Notes: a model not told the origin generated them from the sequence alone. 64,000 bases of DNA from Propionibacteriaceae bacterium (GCA_031265875.1 JAISCA010000007.1:1-64000), one strand, 5' to 3'. Shown: positions 15,360 to 25,800, numbered from the stretch's first letter. Numbers and translations are program-made.

Positions 15360-17113
15360 GTCCACTGGTCGAGCTGCGCGACCTGCATGTCGTCTTCCCG
15401 CGTCGGCGCGGACCGGTGGCGGCCGTCAAGGGCCTCGATCTGACAATCGAGCCGGGGGAGGCGGTCGGGCTGGTGGGCGAGTCCGGCTCCGGCAAGTCGG
15501 TCACGGTCCGGACCTTGCTCGGCCTGACCGGCCGTGGCGCCATCGTCGAGGCCGAACGGCTGACCGTCTGCGGCCAAGACGGCCTCCGGCTGTCGGGCCG
15601 GGCCTGGCGCGACATCCGGGGTTCCCAGATCGGTCTGGTGCTGCAAGACGCCCTGATCTCCTTGGACCCGCTGCGCCCGGTCGGGCAGGAGATCGGCGAG
15701 GCTTTGCGACTCCATCAGAGGCTCCCGGCCGGGCGCCGCCGGCAGCGGGTGATCGAGCTCTTGAGCGAGGTCGGCGTGCCAGCCCCCGAGATCCGGGCCC
15801 GGCAGCGTCCGCATGAGTTGTCCGGCGGGTTACGCCAACGCGCCTTGATCGCCTCGGCCATCGCCGGACAGCCCGCCCTGATCATCGCCGACGAGCCGAC
15901 CACCGCTCTCGACGTGACGGTGCAAGCCCAGGTCCTGGCTCTGCTCGACGCTCGCCGCCGGGCCGGCGCCGCCCTCCTGCTGGTGTCGCACGACCTGGCC
16001 GTGGTGGCCTCGATCTGTGACCGTGTCATCGTCATGAAGGACGGCGCCATGGTCGAGCGGGGTCCCAGCCGGCGGGTCCTGACCCGGCCCAGCCAGCCCT
16101 ACACCAAGCGCCTGCTGGCGGCTGTGCCGTCGGCCGCCTCACGCGGTTGGACCCTGTCCAGCCCTCAACGCCAGCCCCTGCCGGCCCGGACCGTCGACCC
16201 GGCGGCGACGGTGTTGGCCGCCAACGGCCTGAGCCACGATTTCAAGGCCCCCGACGGTCAGGTCTGCCACGCCGTCCGCGACGTCAGCCTGCGCCTGGCC
16301 CCAGCCGAGACCCTGGGCGTGGTCGGTGAGTCCGGCTCCGGCAAGTCCACCTTGGCCAAGATTCTGGCCGGTCTGCTGGAGCCGAGCCAGGGCCGGGTCG
16401 ACTTGGACGGGCAGCCCTGGGCGCCAGCCTCGGACCGCTGGCGTCGCTCCCGTCGGCGCCAGGTCCAACTGATCGCCCAAGACGCCCTCAGCTCCTTCGA
16501 CCCGCGCCACTCGGCGGCCCAGGTCCTGACCGAAGCGCTACGCCACCTCGGACTAGACCCGGCCCAGCGCCGTCGCCGTATCGCCAGCGTCCTGGAACTG
16601 GTCGACCTGTCGCACTTGCCGATCGAGGCATCGCCCCGCACCTTCTCCGGCGGCGAGCGGCAACGCTTGGCCATCGCTCGCGCCCTCATCGTCGAACCCC
16701 GCGTGCTGGTGGCGGACGAGCCAGTCTCAGCCCTCGACGTCTCCGTCCAAGCTCAGATCCTCGACCTCTTGGCCAGGGTCCAGGCCCGCACCGAGGCGGC
16801 CCTGGTCTTCATCTCGCACGACCTCGGCGTGGTCCACCACCTGGCCGACCGGGTGGTGGTGATGAAGGACGGCCGAGCCGTCGAACAGGGCCCGGCCGAC
16901 CAGGTCTTCCTGTGTCCGAGCCACCCCTACACCCGAGACCTGGTGGCCGCTTTGCCGCGACTGCCTGAACCGGCCCCAGAACCGCTCGCTTCAATCCCAG
17001 AATCCGTACCGGCCCCAGCTTCCGGACCGACTCCACGACCACTAGCACCCGCTCCCGCCCCGACCTCAGAAGCGTTCGCGGAGACCCCAGAAAGGATCCA
17101 CTCCCATGTCTAG
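15356..17113 (+). CDS. fused double ABC ATPase (DppD-DppF type)
   Basis: A 585-residue protein with two complete ATPase domains. The first has GESGSGKS (about residue 41), ELSGGLRQRALIASAIA and LIIADEPTTALDVTVQAQ. The second has GESGSGKS (about residue 325), FSGGERQRLAIARAL and LVADEPVSALDVSVQAQ. Each is followed by the oligopeptide-transporter C-terminal motif (SQPYTKRLLAAVP; SHPYTRDLVAALP). It powers the two permeases of this operon; in many bacteria these ATPases are separate proteins. The Pro/Ala-rich C-terminus runs into the next gene, overlapping its start by eight bases. Confidence 0.93.
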   Translation: MSPLVELRDLHVVFPRRRGPVAAVKGLDLTIEPGEAVGLVGESGSGKSVTVRTLLGLTGRGAIVEAERLTVCGQDGLRLSGRAWRDIRGSQIGLVLQDALISLDPLRPVGQEIGEALRLHQRLPAGRRRQRVIELLSEVGVPAPEIRARQRPHELSGGLRQRALIASAIAGQPALIIADEPTTALDVTVQAQVLALLDARRRAGAALLLVSHDLAVVASICDRVIVMKDGAMVERGPSRRVLTRPSQPYTKRLLAAVPSAASRGWTLSSPQRQPLPARTVDPAATVLAANGLSHDFKAPDGQVCHAVRDVSLRLAPAETLGVVGESGSGKSTLAKILAGLLEPSQGRVDLDGQPWAPASDRWRRSRRRQVQLIAQDALSSFDPRHSAAQVLTEALRHLGLDPAQRRRRIASVLELVDLSHLPIEASPRTFSGGERQRLAIARALIVEPRVLVADEPVSALDVSVQAQILDLLARVQARTEAALVFISHDLGVVHHLADRVVVMKDGRAVEQGPADQVFLCPSHPYTRDLVAALPRLPEPAPEPLASIPESVPAPASGPTPRPLAPAPAPTSEAFAETPERIHSHV

Positions 17114-18761
17114 ACGCCACCCGCCCCGGCTGGCCCGGCTGACCTCGACCCTGACGGCCACGGCCCTGGTCCTGACCCTGGCGGCCTGCTCGTCCGGCGA
17201 CTCCGGCTCCGGCCCGGATTCCGGCGCCGCCACCAGTTTCACCTGGGGGGTCGAGACCGAACCGGCCAGCTTCAACCCCTTCCTCAACTCCCAGGACGCG
17301 GCCGTGCCGATCTTGCGCAACCTCTACGACTCCTACCTCTACCTCGACGGCGATGGCGTGTACCACCCCTGGCTGGCCCAGTCGTACGAGATCTCCGAGG
17401 ATCGTCGGACCATCAGTTTGACCATCCGCCCCGGTGTCACCTTCGCCGACGGCGAACCGCTCGACGCCGACGCCGCCGTGCTCAACTTGGAGCGGACCCA
17501 GGACCCGGCCATCGTCGAGTCGACCAACTGGGCGGTCAACTTGGAGCGGGTGGAGAAGGTCGACGAGTACACCTTCGCCATCGTTTTGAGCGAGCCCGAC
17601 GTCCGCGTCCTGGAACGTTTGGCCTCGATCGCGGGCTCGCCCATCTCGCCCCAGGACTTCGATCTGGGAGTGGACGAGCTCAAGTTCGGCGTCGCGGTCC
17701 ACGGCACCGGCCCCTACGCCGTGGCCCGCTACGACAAGGGCCAGCAGCTGGTGCTGCAGGCCCGCTCAGAGTACAACTGGGCCCCCGAGCGGCTGACTGG
17801 CCGTAACGGACCGGCCCACATCGCCGACCTGACCTACCGTTTCCTGGCCGAAGCCTCGACTCGGACCGGGGCGCTGGCGGCGGGCCAGGTCGACGCCATC
17901 GACTCGGTGCCGTCCCAAGACGTCGGCCTGTTCCAGGACGCCAGCCGCTACAGCTATGTCATCGAGCAGAACGCCGGCACCCCGTACACCCTCTACTTCA
18001 ACGTCTCCCGCGCCCCCTTCGACGACGTCCGGGTGCGCCGGGCGATCCAGAAGGCGGTCGACCTGGAACAGATCGTGCGGACGGTGTACAACGGCCAAGC
18101 CGAGGCCGCCAAGTCGCCCATCAGCCCGGTCACGCCGTTCTACGACCAGACCATCGAGTCGTATCTGACCCCCGACGTCGAACTGGCCAACCGCCTGCTG
18201 GACGAAGCCGGTTGGACCGGCCGGGACGCCGAGGGCTACCGCGTCGACGACGCCGGCCAACGCTTGGCCCTGCCCCTGTTCTCCAACTCCCGTTTCGTGC
18301 GCGACTCGCGCGACATCCTCAACCAGGCCATCGCCGCCGCCGTCAAGGAGGCCTTGGCTCTCGATTACACCTGGCAGAGCGTCGACTCCGGCACTTGGAG
18401 CGAGCGGCGTGAGAGCAACGACTACGTGGCCTGGGACAACTCGCTCAATTCCGGTGACATCGCCTCGGCCCTGGCCACGCAGTACAGCTCCGACCCGGCC
18501 GTCGGCTTCATCAACCTGGGTCAGATCAAGGACCCCAAGGTGGACCAATTGTTGGCCCAAGGCCAGCAGAACTACGACCTGGCGACCAGGCGCGAGGCCT
18601 ACACCGAGTTTCAGCGCTACGTCCTAGAGGAACAGGCCTACGTCCTGCCGCTCTACGTCCTGCGTAATTCCTACGCCTCCACCCCCGAGGTCACCGGCTT
18701 CCTCTTCGACCCGGCCCGAGGCAACAACTGGGGCTCGTACAACATCACCAAGCCGGCCTGA
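17106..18761 (+). CDS. extracellular solute-binding lipoprotein (SBP family 5)
   Basis: A 551-residue lipoprotein. The signal sequence ends in the lipobox LAAC (about residues 23-26), with the Cys anchored to lipid. The mature part has SBP family 5 features: FTWGVETEPASFNPFLNSQDA at the start, a mid-region IRPGVTFADGEPLDADAAVLNLERT, and VRRAIQKAVDLEQIVRTVYNG. This family binds di- or oligopeptides and other small solutes such as glutathione. It is the capture protein of the upstream permease/ATPase set. The substrate is unknown; the cysteine leader ORF and the downstream glutathione-enzyme relative hint at a sulfur compound. Confidence 0.92.
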   Translation: MSRRHPPRLARLTSTLTATALVLTLAACSSGDSGSGPDSGAATSFTWGVETEPASFNPFLNSQDAAVPILRNLYDSYLYLDGDGVYHPWLAQSYEISEDRRTISLTIRPGVTFADGEPLDADAAVLNLERTQDPAIVESTNWAVNLERVEKVDEYTFAIVLSEPDVRVLERLASIAGSPISPQDFDLGVDELKFGVAVHGTGPYAVARYDKGQQLVLQARSEYNWAPERLTGRNGPAHIADLTYRFLAEASTRTGALAAGQVDAIDSVPSQDVGLFQDASRYSYVIEQNAGTPYTLYFNVSRAPFDDVRVRRAIQKAVDLEQIVRTVYNGQAEAAKSPISPVTPFYDQTIESYLTPDVELANRLLDEAGWTGRDAEGYRVDDAGQRLALPLFSNSRFVRDSRDILNQAIAAAVKEALALDYTWQSVDSGTWSERRESNDYVAWDNSLNSGDIASALATQYSSDPAVGFINLGQIKDPKVDQLLAQGQQNYDLATRREAYTEFQRYVLEEQAYVLPLYVLRNSYASTPEVTGFLFDPARGNNWGSYNITKPA

Positions 18762-18889
18762 GCCGCTTGAGACACCCAGCCCAAGCCAGGCCGTGACCAT
18801 GATCACAGCGACTGATAGTGCCGGTCGGCCTGCTGACCGACTAGGCGCCGCCACCGAGCGGGCCTGACGAAAGTAAGGAGAAGAAAGAC

Positions 18890-19978
18890 ATGACTGATCG
18901 ACTCCCACCGACCCTGCCGGGCGCCCCGCCCGTGGCCAGCCCGGTAGATTACGAAACCTTCGGCAAGTACGGTGGCGGCCGTCGGCCAGTGGCCACCGCA
19001 GCGGCTAGCCCCGGCTCCAGACGCGACAACCGGCCGCTCACGATCTATCCCTTCCAAGGCCGTATCACCGCGGACGGCGACTTTCCGGCCGAGCCGGGCC
19101 GCTACGTCCTCTACGTCTCTTTGGGTTGCCCCTGGGCCCAGCGTCAGGTCCTGGTGCGTCGCCTCAAAGGTTTGGACAAGGTCATCGGCCTGGCCGTGCT
19201 GGATTACGAGCGGGACGGCCGTGGTTGGGCCTTCCGGCGGGGCCCGGACCAGACCGGCGACCCCTACAACCACTTCGAGTTCCTGAGCCAAGCCTACGAG
19301 GCCACCCAGCCCGGCTATGACGGCCACATCTCCGTGCCGGTGCTGTGGGACAGCGTCAGCCAGCGGATCGTCTCGAACCACTTCCCGACCATCTCCTACG
19401 ACCTGGCCACCCAATTCGACGCCTGGGCCGAGAATGACATCGACCTCTACCCCGAGGCGCTGCGGGCCGACATCGACGCCGTCATCGAGTTGATCTACCA
19501 GACGGTCAACAACGGCGTCTACCGGGTCGGCACGGCCAGCCGGCAAGCCGACTACGACCAAGCGGCGCGGGAGCTGTTCGGAACCCTCGATCTGCTCGAT
19601 TCCCGTCTGGAACAGCGGACCTACCTCTTCGGCGACCGGCTGACGCTGGCCGACGTCCACCTCTACCCGACCCTGGCCCGTTTCGACGTGGCCTACGCCA
19701 TCACCTTCAAAGCTAATTTGCGATGGCTAGTGGACTACCCCAACCTGTGGGATTACGCCCGTTTCCTCTACCAGCGACCGACTTTCGGGGAGTCGACCCG
19801 GATCCGGCGTTACGCCGAGGGCTACGCCCACAGCTTCAGCCCCACCGGCATCGTGCCGGTCGGTCCCATCGTCGATTGGAACGCCCCCACCCGCCGCCAA
19901 GCCGGAGCGGCCGATTCCGCCCGTACGGTCGTCGACAGAGCAGTTGCGTACGCCGACCCGCCGAAACAAGGGCTGTAA
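18890..19978 (+). CDS. glutathionyl-hydroquinone reductase-like (ECM4/YqjG family) protein
   Basis: A 362-residue protein with a glutathione-transferase-type layout. The N-terminal thioredoxin-like domain carries VSLGCPWAQRQVLVRR with Cys80 as the catalytic thiol, and the conserved DxxxDLYPEALRADIDAVIELIYQTVNNGVYR is present. An all-helical C-terminal domain includes FGDRLTLADVHLYPTLARFDVAY. Relatives reduce glutathionyl- or mycothiol-conjugated hydroquinones. Since actinobacteria mostly use mycothiol, the thiol partner is uncertain. AAGGAG lies upstream of the ATG. The gene follows the ABC transporter by 128 bases on the same strand. Its last ~14 codons lie inside copy C of the dispersed repeat. 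Confidence 0.88.
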   Translation: MTDRLPPTLPGAPPVASPVDYETFGKYGGGRRPVATAAASPGSRRDNRPLTIYPFQGRITADGDFPAEPGRYVLYVSLGCPWAQRQVLVRRLKGLDKVIGLAVLDYERDGRGWAFRRGPDQTGDPYNHFEFLSQAYEATQPGYDGHISVPVLWDSVSQRIVSNHFPTISYDLATQFDAWAENDIDLYPEALRADIDAVIELIYQTVNNGVYRVGTASRQADYDQAARELFGTLDLLDSRLEQRTYLFGDRLTLADVHLYPTLARFDVAYAITFKANLRWLVDYPNLWDYARFLYQRPTFGESTRIRRYAEGYAHSFSPTGIVPVGPIVDWNAPTRRQAGAADSARTVVDRAVAYADPPKQGL

Positions 19979-19994
19979 CAGTCCGGTCGCGTTA
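19937..19994 (+). repeat. dispersed intergenic repeat, copy C
   Basis: This contains GAGCAGTTGCG, CCGACCCGCCGAAACAA and the core GCTGTAACAGTCCGGTCG. It overlaps the 3' end of the ECM4-like gene, supplying its last codons and stop. The rest of the gap to 20134 holds further related GTTACGGCC pieces and no gene. Confidence 0.6.
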
Positions 19995-20134
19995 ACGCCC
20001 TTAGCTGAGAGAGGGGTTACGGCCACAGGACTGCCACCGCTCAGTGGCGTCCGGCCGTCCACTCGACCCCTAGTCGCTGGACATCCGGTCACCCCCGCCC
20101 TCCCGGCCTGGGCGAAAGGTCCCAGAGCGCGGGC

Positions 20135-20164
20135 TTCACAGCCCTTGGAGGCATCGGTTAGGCT
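20135..20164 (+). promoter_or_regulatory. predicted pocR promoter
   Basis: TTCACA (20135-20140) and TAGGCT (20159-20164) are separated by 18 bases and lie 17 bases upstream of the ATG at 20182, with CGGAGA as ribosome-binding site. Confidence 0.45.
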
Positions 20165-20181
20165 GTTTGGCGGAGAGCACT

Positions 20182-21483
20182 ATGGCCGAACTGCACGTCA
20201 GTTCCCTGATTGATTTGGACCGCCTGCAAAGGGTGCAGCAGAGGTTCGCAGAGGCAACTGACCTAGGCGTTATCGCCGTCAACAGTCGTGGCACCCCTGT
20301 CACTGCGGCCTGCCGTTTTTCGGAGTTCTGTCAGCGCATGCGGGCCGATCCGGTGCGGCGTCAGCTCTGTTACGGCTGCGACGCCCACGGCGGTCTGCAG
20401 GCCGCCATCCGGCGCCGCCCCCACATCTATCAATGCCACGCCGGGCTGGTCGACTTCTCCATTCCCATCACGGCCGGCGACCTCTACGTCGGGGCGGTCC
20501 TGTGCGGGCAGGTCCGGATCGAGCGCCGCAGCGACAGCCTCGACCAGGTCATGGCGGTGGACGACTCCTGGCAGCGCGATCCCGAGCTGCGCGACCTGCA
20601 CGATCAGACCCGGTTGACTTCGGCCCGGCAGGTCGAAGCCGCCGCCGAGACCCTGTGGGACGTGCTGACCGAGCTGGACCCAGACTCCCACCGTTCCACC
20701 ACCATCGCCGTCAACCCGGAGTGGACCGGTTTGGACGGGCCGGCCGATCCCGCCCGCCGGCCCCTCCCGGCCGTTCCGCCGGCCGGGCCGCTGTCGGAGG
20801 AGCCGGTCGCGCCCGGCGTCTTCTGGAAGGAGTGCGAGGCCGAGGACATGCCAGCCGCCTTCGCCTGTCTGAGCCGGATCTTGGATCAGATCTGGGAACT
20901 GGCGGCCCCCAGCCGGGTGGCCGAGGTGGAACGGGTGGAGGACGCCGTGGCCGATGTGGCGCGGGCGCTCTGCCCCGACATCGTCAAGCACCTGCGCTAT
21001 CAAACCCTCAAGCAGCGGGCCCGCCGGGCCGCCAACCTCAACCGGTATCAGGTCCAGACCATGGTCGAGTCGATGCTGGTGCTGGTCTTCGACGGCCTGC
21101 GGCGCTCGCGCCCCAAGCGGCACCGCGACTTCCAGGACCTCTTGAACGAGATCGAGCGGCGCCGGGCCAAGGCTTATTCCCTGACCGAGGCGGCCACCTT
21201 CCTCAACATCTCGCCCGGGCACCTGTCGAAGAAGTTCAAGTCCGTCACCGGCGCCAGCTTCATGTCCTATGTCATGGCCCGGCGGATGCGGCGGGCCCAT
21301 CTGATGCTGGCCCACACCGACCTGCCAGTGGTCAAAGTGGCGGCTGAGCTAGGCTTCCACCAGGCCAATTACTTCGCTCGTGTCTTCAAGGCTGAGACCG
21401 GCCTGTCGCCCAGCGAGTTCCGGCGAGAGTCGTCGCTCAATCCAGATTGGAGCCGGAATGCGCCAGTTTCGTGTCGCAACTGA
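20182..21483 (+). CDS. pocR: PocR-type AraC-family activator of the propanediol regulon
   Basis: A 433-residue regulator. Residues ~5-165 form the PocR sensory domain, with a conserved cysteine set in FSEFCQRM, LCYGCDAHGG and YQCHAGLVDFSIPI. The C-terminal ~110 residues are an AraC/XylS double-HTH domain (ATFLNISPGHLSKKFKSVTG and VAAELGFHQANYFARVFKAETGLSPSEFRR). In Salmonella PocR senses propanediol and activates pdu and cob genes. Here it starts the pdu region and overlaps pduQ by 26 bases, so regulator and alcohol dehydrogenase are co-expressed. ATG 20182 is chosen over a TTG five codons earlier because CGGAGA precedes it. Confidence 0.92.
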   Translation: MAELHVSSLIDLDRLQRVQQRFAEATDLGVIAVNSRGTPVTAACRFSEFCQRMRADPVRRQLCYGCDAHGGLQAAIRRRPHIYQCHAGLVDFSIPITAGDLYVGAVLCGQVRIERRSDSLDQVMAVDDSWQRDPELRDLHDQTRLTSARQVEAAAETLWDVLTELDPDSHRSTTIAVNPEWTGLDGPADPARRPLPAVPPAGPLSEEPVAPGVFWKECEAEDMPAAFACLSRILDQIWELAAPSRVAEVERVEDAVADVARALCPDIVKHLRYQTLKQRARRAANLNRYQVQTMVESMLVLVFDGLRRSRPKRHRDFQDLLNEIERRRAKAYSLTEAATFLNISPGHLSKKFKSVTGASFMSYVMARRMRRAHLMLAHTDLPVVKVAAELGFHQANYFARVFKAETGLSPSEFRRESSLNPDWSRNAPVSCRN

Positions 21484-22588
21484 CATCCGTTACGGACACG
21501 ACTCGCTGTCTAGCCTGCGCCAGTTGGCCGGCCAGCGAGTTTTGATCGTGACGGACTCCTTCATGACCCGGACCAAGGTCATGGAGTTGGTCTTACGCGA
21601 ACTGGGGCAGGCCCAGGTGACGGTCTTCGACCAGGTCAGCCCCAACCCCGACGTCGACACGGTGGTGGCCGGGTTGGAGCGTTACGCGGCGGCCCAGCCA
21701 GACGCCATCGTGGCCCTGGGCGGCGGCTCCCCGATCGACGCCGCCAAGGCCATCCATTCCATCGCCCTGCGCCAAGGGGCTGATCTGCGCTCCGGCTTCA
21801 TCGTCATCCCGACCACCTCCGGCTCCGGTTCCGAGGGCACCAGCTACGCCGTCATCTCCGACCATGCCAGTCAGAGCAAGATTCCATTGACGTCAGACGA
21901 CATGATCCCCAATGTCGCCATCCTCGACCCGGAGGCGGTGCGCACGGCCCCGCCCAAGTTGACCGCCGACTCGGGCATGGACGCCGTCAGCCACGCCATC
22001 GAGGCCTATGTCGCGGTCGGCCACTCCGACTTCTCCGACGCCTTCGCCGAGAAGGCCCTGCAATTGCTCTGTGTCAACCTGCCCGTGGCCTTCGAGAACC
22101 CGGACAATCTGCAGGCCCGCGAGCGGGTGCACAACGCCGCCTGTATGGCCGGCCTGGCCTTCGAGAACGCCGGCTTGGGCATCGTCCACTCCATCTCCCA
22201 CTCCATCGGCGGCGTCTTCCCGATGGCCCACGGCCGTCTCAACTCGATGATCCTGCCCCACGTCATCGAGTTCAACGCCGGCGCGCTCGGCTTCGGCCCC
22301 GGCGCCTTGACCCCGGTCGGCCGTCGTTACGCCCACCTCGGTCTGATGGTCGACGTCAAGGCCACCACGCCTAGGGGCCGCGTCCTGGGCCTGATCGAGG
22401 ACTGCCGTAAATTGGCCGCCCGGCTCAAGATGCCGGTCCGGCTGTCCGACGCCGGCATCGCCAAGGACGAGTTCTTACGGGCGGTGCCCAAGCTGGCCCA
22501 CGCCGCCTTGAACGACCGCTGCACCGTCGGCAACCCGGTCCCGGTCGACGTCCACGACCTCGAAGCCATCCTGATGAAGATCGCCTGA
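21458..22588 (+). CDS. pduQ: iron-containing 1-propanol dehydrogenase of the Pdu pathway
   Basis: A 376-residue iron-dependent alcohol dehydrogenase. The NAD-binding GGGSPIDAAKAIHS (about residue 87) and the metal site region with DSGMDAVSHAIEAYVA and HSISHSIGGVFPMAHG are present. It reduces propionaldehyde (or 3-hydroxypropionaldehyde from glycerol) to the alcohol, recycling NADH inside the microcompartment. The start at ATG 21458 lies within the pocR end. It is separated from the rest of the pdu genes by the large adhesin gene on the other strand. Confidence 0.92.
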   Translation: MRQFRVATDIRYGHDSLSSLRQLAGQRVLIVTDSFMTRTKVMELVLRELGQAQVTVFDQVSPNPDVDTVVAGLERYAAAQPDAIVALGGGSPIDAAKAIHSIALRQGADLRSGFIVIPTTSGSGSEGTSYAVISDHASQSKIPLTSDDMIPNVAILDPEAVRTAPPKLTADSGMDAVSHAIEAYVAVGHSDFSDAFAEKALQLLCVNLPVAFENPDNLQARERVHNAACMAGLAFENAGLGIVHSISHSIGGVFPMAHGRLNSMILPHVIEFNAGALGFGPGALTPVGRRYAHLGLMVDVKATTPRGRVLGLIEDCRKLAARLKMPVRLSDAGIAKDEFLRAVPKLAHAALNDRCTVGNPVPVDVHDLEAILMKIA

Positions 22589-22614
22589 CTGGTCCGGCCC
22601 AGTCGTGACCCCAC

Positions 22615-22636
22615 GCTCGGCGAAGCGCCGCCGAGC
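22615..22636 (+). terminator. terminator-like hairpin after pduQ
   Basis: GCTCGGCG and CGCCGAGC flank a six-base loop 27 bases after the pduQ stop. No T-run follows. Confidence 0.45.
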
Positions 22637-22684
22637 GAGCGAGCGGTCTGGTCACAAGACACGCCGTGACTAGCCGTGACTAGC

Positions 22685-22769
22685 GTTGTGACCCTCCGAT
22701 CGAGGTCAGAGGCTGCGGCGACCGAGTACGTCCGACCAGCGCTGCGGCGGATCGTAACCCCCTGATCGG
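22685..22769. repeat. dispersed intergenic repeat, copy H (two degenerate cores)
   Basis: GTTGTGACCCTCCGATCG at 22685-22702 and GATCGTAACCCCCTGATCGG at 22750-22769 both resemble the GTCGTAACyGTCCGnTCG core. They lie between the convergent pduQ and adhesin genes. Confidence 0.45.
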
Positions 22770-22779
22770 CAGATCACGT

Positions 22780-22817
22780 AGTTAGGGCGACCCACCGCGC
22801 GGTCGGTCGCCCTAACT
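22780..22817. terminator. hairpin between convergent genes
   Basis: The 13-base arms AGTTAGGGCGACC and GGTCGCCCTAACT are perfect and flank a 12-base loop. The hairpin can act on either strand. Confidence 0.6.
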
Positions 22818-22824
22818 CCTCGCT

Positions 22825-22848
22825 GTCCTGGGGGACCGCCCCCAGGAC
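22825..22848 (-). terminator. terminator hairpin after the adhesin gene
   Basis: GTCCTGGGGG and CCCCCAGGAC pair perfectly around the loop accg, five bases beyond the adhesin stop codon on the minus strand. Confidence 0.65.
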
Positions 22849-22853
22849 TAGTC

Positions 22854-25800
22854 TCAGTCGGTCCGGCGGGAGCGGCGGGCGGCGCAGACCAGGGCGACAC
22901 CGGCCACCAGGCAGAGCAAGGCCAGGTAGGGCGGCCGCTGGTCGGAGCCGGTGGCGGGCACGGCCCGAGCGACGTAGACGTTGGTCAGGACGGTCTGGTT
23001 GACCAGGCCGGCCTCGACCGTGAACTGATCGGCCTCGGCCGAGCGGGAAATCTCACCGTAGGCTCCGACCGAGCCGGCCTCGCCGATCTGGCAGACCGAG
23101 CCCAGCGGCACCTTGGTCACTTCGGCCTTCAAGTCTGCGGCTTGGCTCAGGGTCAAGCGGCCGTCGGTCTGGCCGTTGAAGCGGAGCGGAGCCGAACGCG
23201 GATTGCCGAAGGCGTCGGTGTAGGGCAGTGAGCAGGACAAGGTGGCCTCGAAGCTGGCCGGGGCCACCTCAGTGCCGGTGCCGGTGATCAGCTTTTGGAC
23301 CGAGAAGGAGCCGGTGTTCAAGGCCAGGCCGACCTTGGGCGGGGACAGCTTCAACGGAGCCAAGCGGGTGGCGTCATGGTACGTGGCGCCGTATTGGATC
23401 CAAGCGGCGTCGACCGCGTCGACGCTGGCGGAGGTCTCCGCCTCGGCCCCGTCTTCGGCCCCGACGGCCGAGTTGGGCACGTTGACGGTGTCGAATTGGA
23501 CGTCGACGGTGCCGGCCGGCCCCAGCGGGCTGGCCTGGTCGAAGCTGAGCGACACCCGGATGGCCCGCACGTTGGTCCAATCGACGCTGAGATCGTTGGG
23601 ATCGACGGTCTCCCAGACCTCGTTCGCGCTGGTGCAAGGCGTGACGGTGGGGTCTTGGCCCAGGGCCGTCCAAGCGCCTTGACAGGCTACGGCGTTGTAA
23701 GAGACCTCGTATTCGGTCGTCAGGCCTGGGATCACGACGCCGTTGGCGTCCAAGGCCGTGGCCTGGAGCGAACCGCCCACCAGATGGGGCCGGAAGGTCG
23801 ACTCCCGGCTCTCCTCGGCCACCAGCATGAGGTCGTTGGCGGCGGGCAGAGCCTCGAAGAAGGTCACCCGGGTGACCGAGGTGGTGCCGGCGTTGACGGC
23901 GTGCAAGATCCAACTGTCGACCGCGCCGTGGGCCGAGTCGGCCACGCAGAGCGGACCGAAGTAGGTCGGCGTGGACTGGCCCGGACGCGGGATGCTGGGC
24001 TGGCAGACGCCATCGCCCAAGGAGGCCGTGCCGAGGGAGCCGAGGACGCCGTTGGTGAGCCTGAAGTTGACGCCCGCGTGCGGCGTCACGAAGGCCGTGG
24101 TCGAGGCTGTCTGCGGATCGGTCGCGGGCACGAAGGAGACCGGGCGCCCGGAGGTGCTGTCGACCCTGGTCAACGGCTCGACCGTGGTCACGATCAAGCT
24201 GTTCACGGCCTGCTCGTGCTCCTGGTAGAAGCCGATCTCCAGCCAGCCGTAGACCGTGATGGTGATCGACTCGCCCGGCAGCAGACGGTCGGCCTGGTCG
24301 GCCGTGGGCCAGGTCCAGGTCAGGGCCTGGCCGGTCGCTTCGACCGGACCGACGTTCAGCACGGGCTCCAGCGACAGGGTCGAGGTCAGGGAGCCGCTGT
24401 AGCTGTGCGTGATCAGATAGGGCTTGCCCAGGTCGGGTTCTCGAGGCGCCACGCTGTAACGCAGGCCCGGCGGCAGCTGGTCGACCAGGCTGGCCAGGTG
24501 CAGATAGCCGCTGCCGGTGTTGGTGACGGTCATCTCGAAGGGCACGACGTCGGAGGTCGAGGGCGTGTCGCCGGGGAAGATGCTGGTGGAGCCGCGGTTG
24601 GCCACCTTGCCGATGGCCAGCTGGCGGGAGCCGGCCTGCCAGCTCAGAGTGGCCGGGGCGGAGGCCACCGGGCTGGTCACGTCGAGCGGACGGTTCCAGG
24701 AGTAGACCTTGATCGTGTTGGTCACCGTGGTGGCGGCGGCGGTGAAGGCGACCGGGTCGCCGGACAATTTAGTGGTACGCAGGGCGGCCTTGAAGGAGAC
24801 CACGGGGTTCTGCCACCAGTTGCCCAGGAGGCTGCCGTCGGCCTTCGAGAAGACGACCTTGAGGCCCTGGATGAGCGGGTACTGGGCTTCGGTCAACGGC
24901 AGCTCGGCGGCGGTCAGCGGGCCGGGCGTGGAACAGGTCCAGTCGGCCGGGCCGCTGGTGAAAGCCCCGTAGGCGCACAGGCTGACCTGGTCGGCCTCGT
25001 TCGGGGCCGTGATCGAGTTCCAGCCGGTGAAGGCCACATTGTCCCAGAAGGCGGTGTTCTCGGGACCGTCCTCGAAAGTCACCTGGGTAGCCGGCAGGTT
25101 GGACTGGTCGTTGCTACTGGGCGATCTAGCGTCGCCTGTCATATTGACCGTGATCGGGCTGGCCCGGTCCGGCTCGGTCAGGCTGTTGGGCGAGATGGTC
25201 TGGCCGGCCCGGGCGAGGAGGCGCCCGCCGTGCAGGTAGACGCTGGCGTTGCTGAAGGCCCCGTTGTATCCCCGCTTCTCCTCGTTCAGGAGCGGGGTGC
25301 TGAATTGGACCGGGTCGTAGGACTGGGCGAAGGCCGTGTTGGTGACCTGGTCCGTCACCCCGTTGACGGCCAGGCGCTGGTCTTGGCCGTCAACGTGGAA
25401 GACCCGGAAGGTGGCCCGGGCCTGGGCCGTGATGGTCAGCCGGACCCACTGTCCACCCGCGACGCTGCCGCCGTCGGTGGCCGGGTCGGTGTCCTGGAAG
25501 GTGACCGAGATCCCGATCACGTCGGCCAATTCGATCGCTTGCTGGGTCGGCGTCAGGGCGCTCAGAGCGGCCGCCGTGGTGGTCGAATGCGACACCGCGC
25601 CGGCGTTGTAGTGCAGCAGGTGGACGGTGGTCTTGATCGGGTCGAACAGGGTCGGAGCCGAGTCCTGCTGAGTCGAGTCCGAGAAGGCGACGCCGGTGGC
25701 GGTGAAGCGGTCGAAGAAGGAGTCCGCCGCCAGATCGGTCACTCCCAAGAAGGGGTCGGTCCGTAAGGGGTCGGCCAGGAAGGGATCGGCCTTGGCGCTG

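Noticed and set aside
23295-25766. 823-codon open frame on the plus strand opposite the adhesin
   Set aside because: It is rich in Gly/Val/Asp/Arg from reverse reading of a high-GC gene, has no RBS or family resemblance, and the minus-strand frame has a signal peptide and sorting signal.
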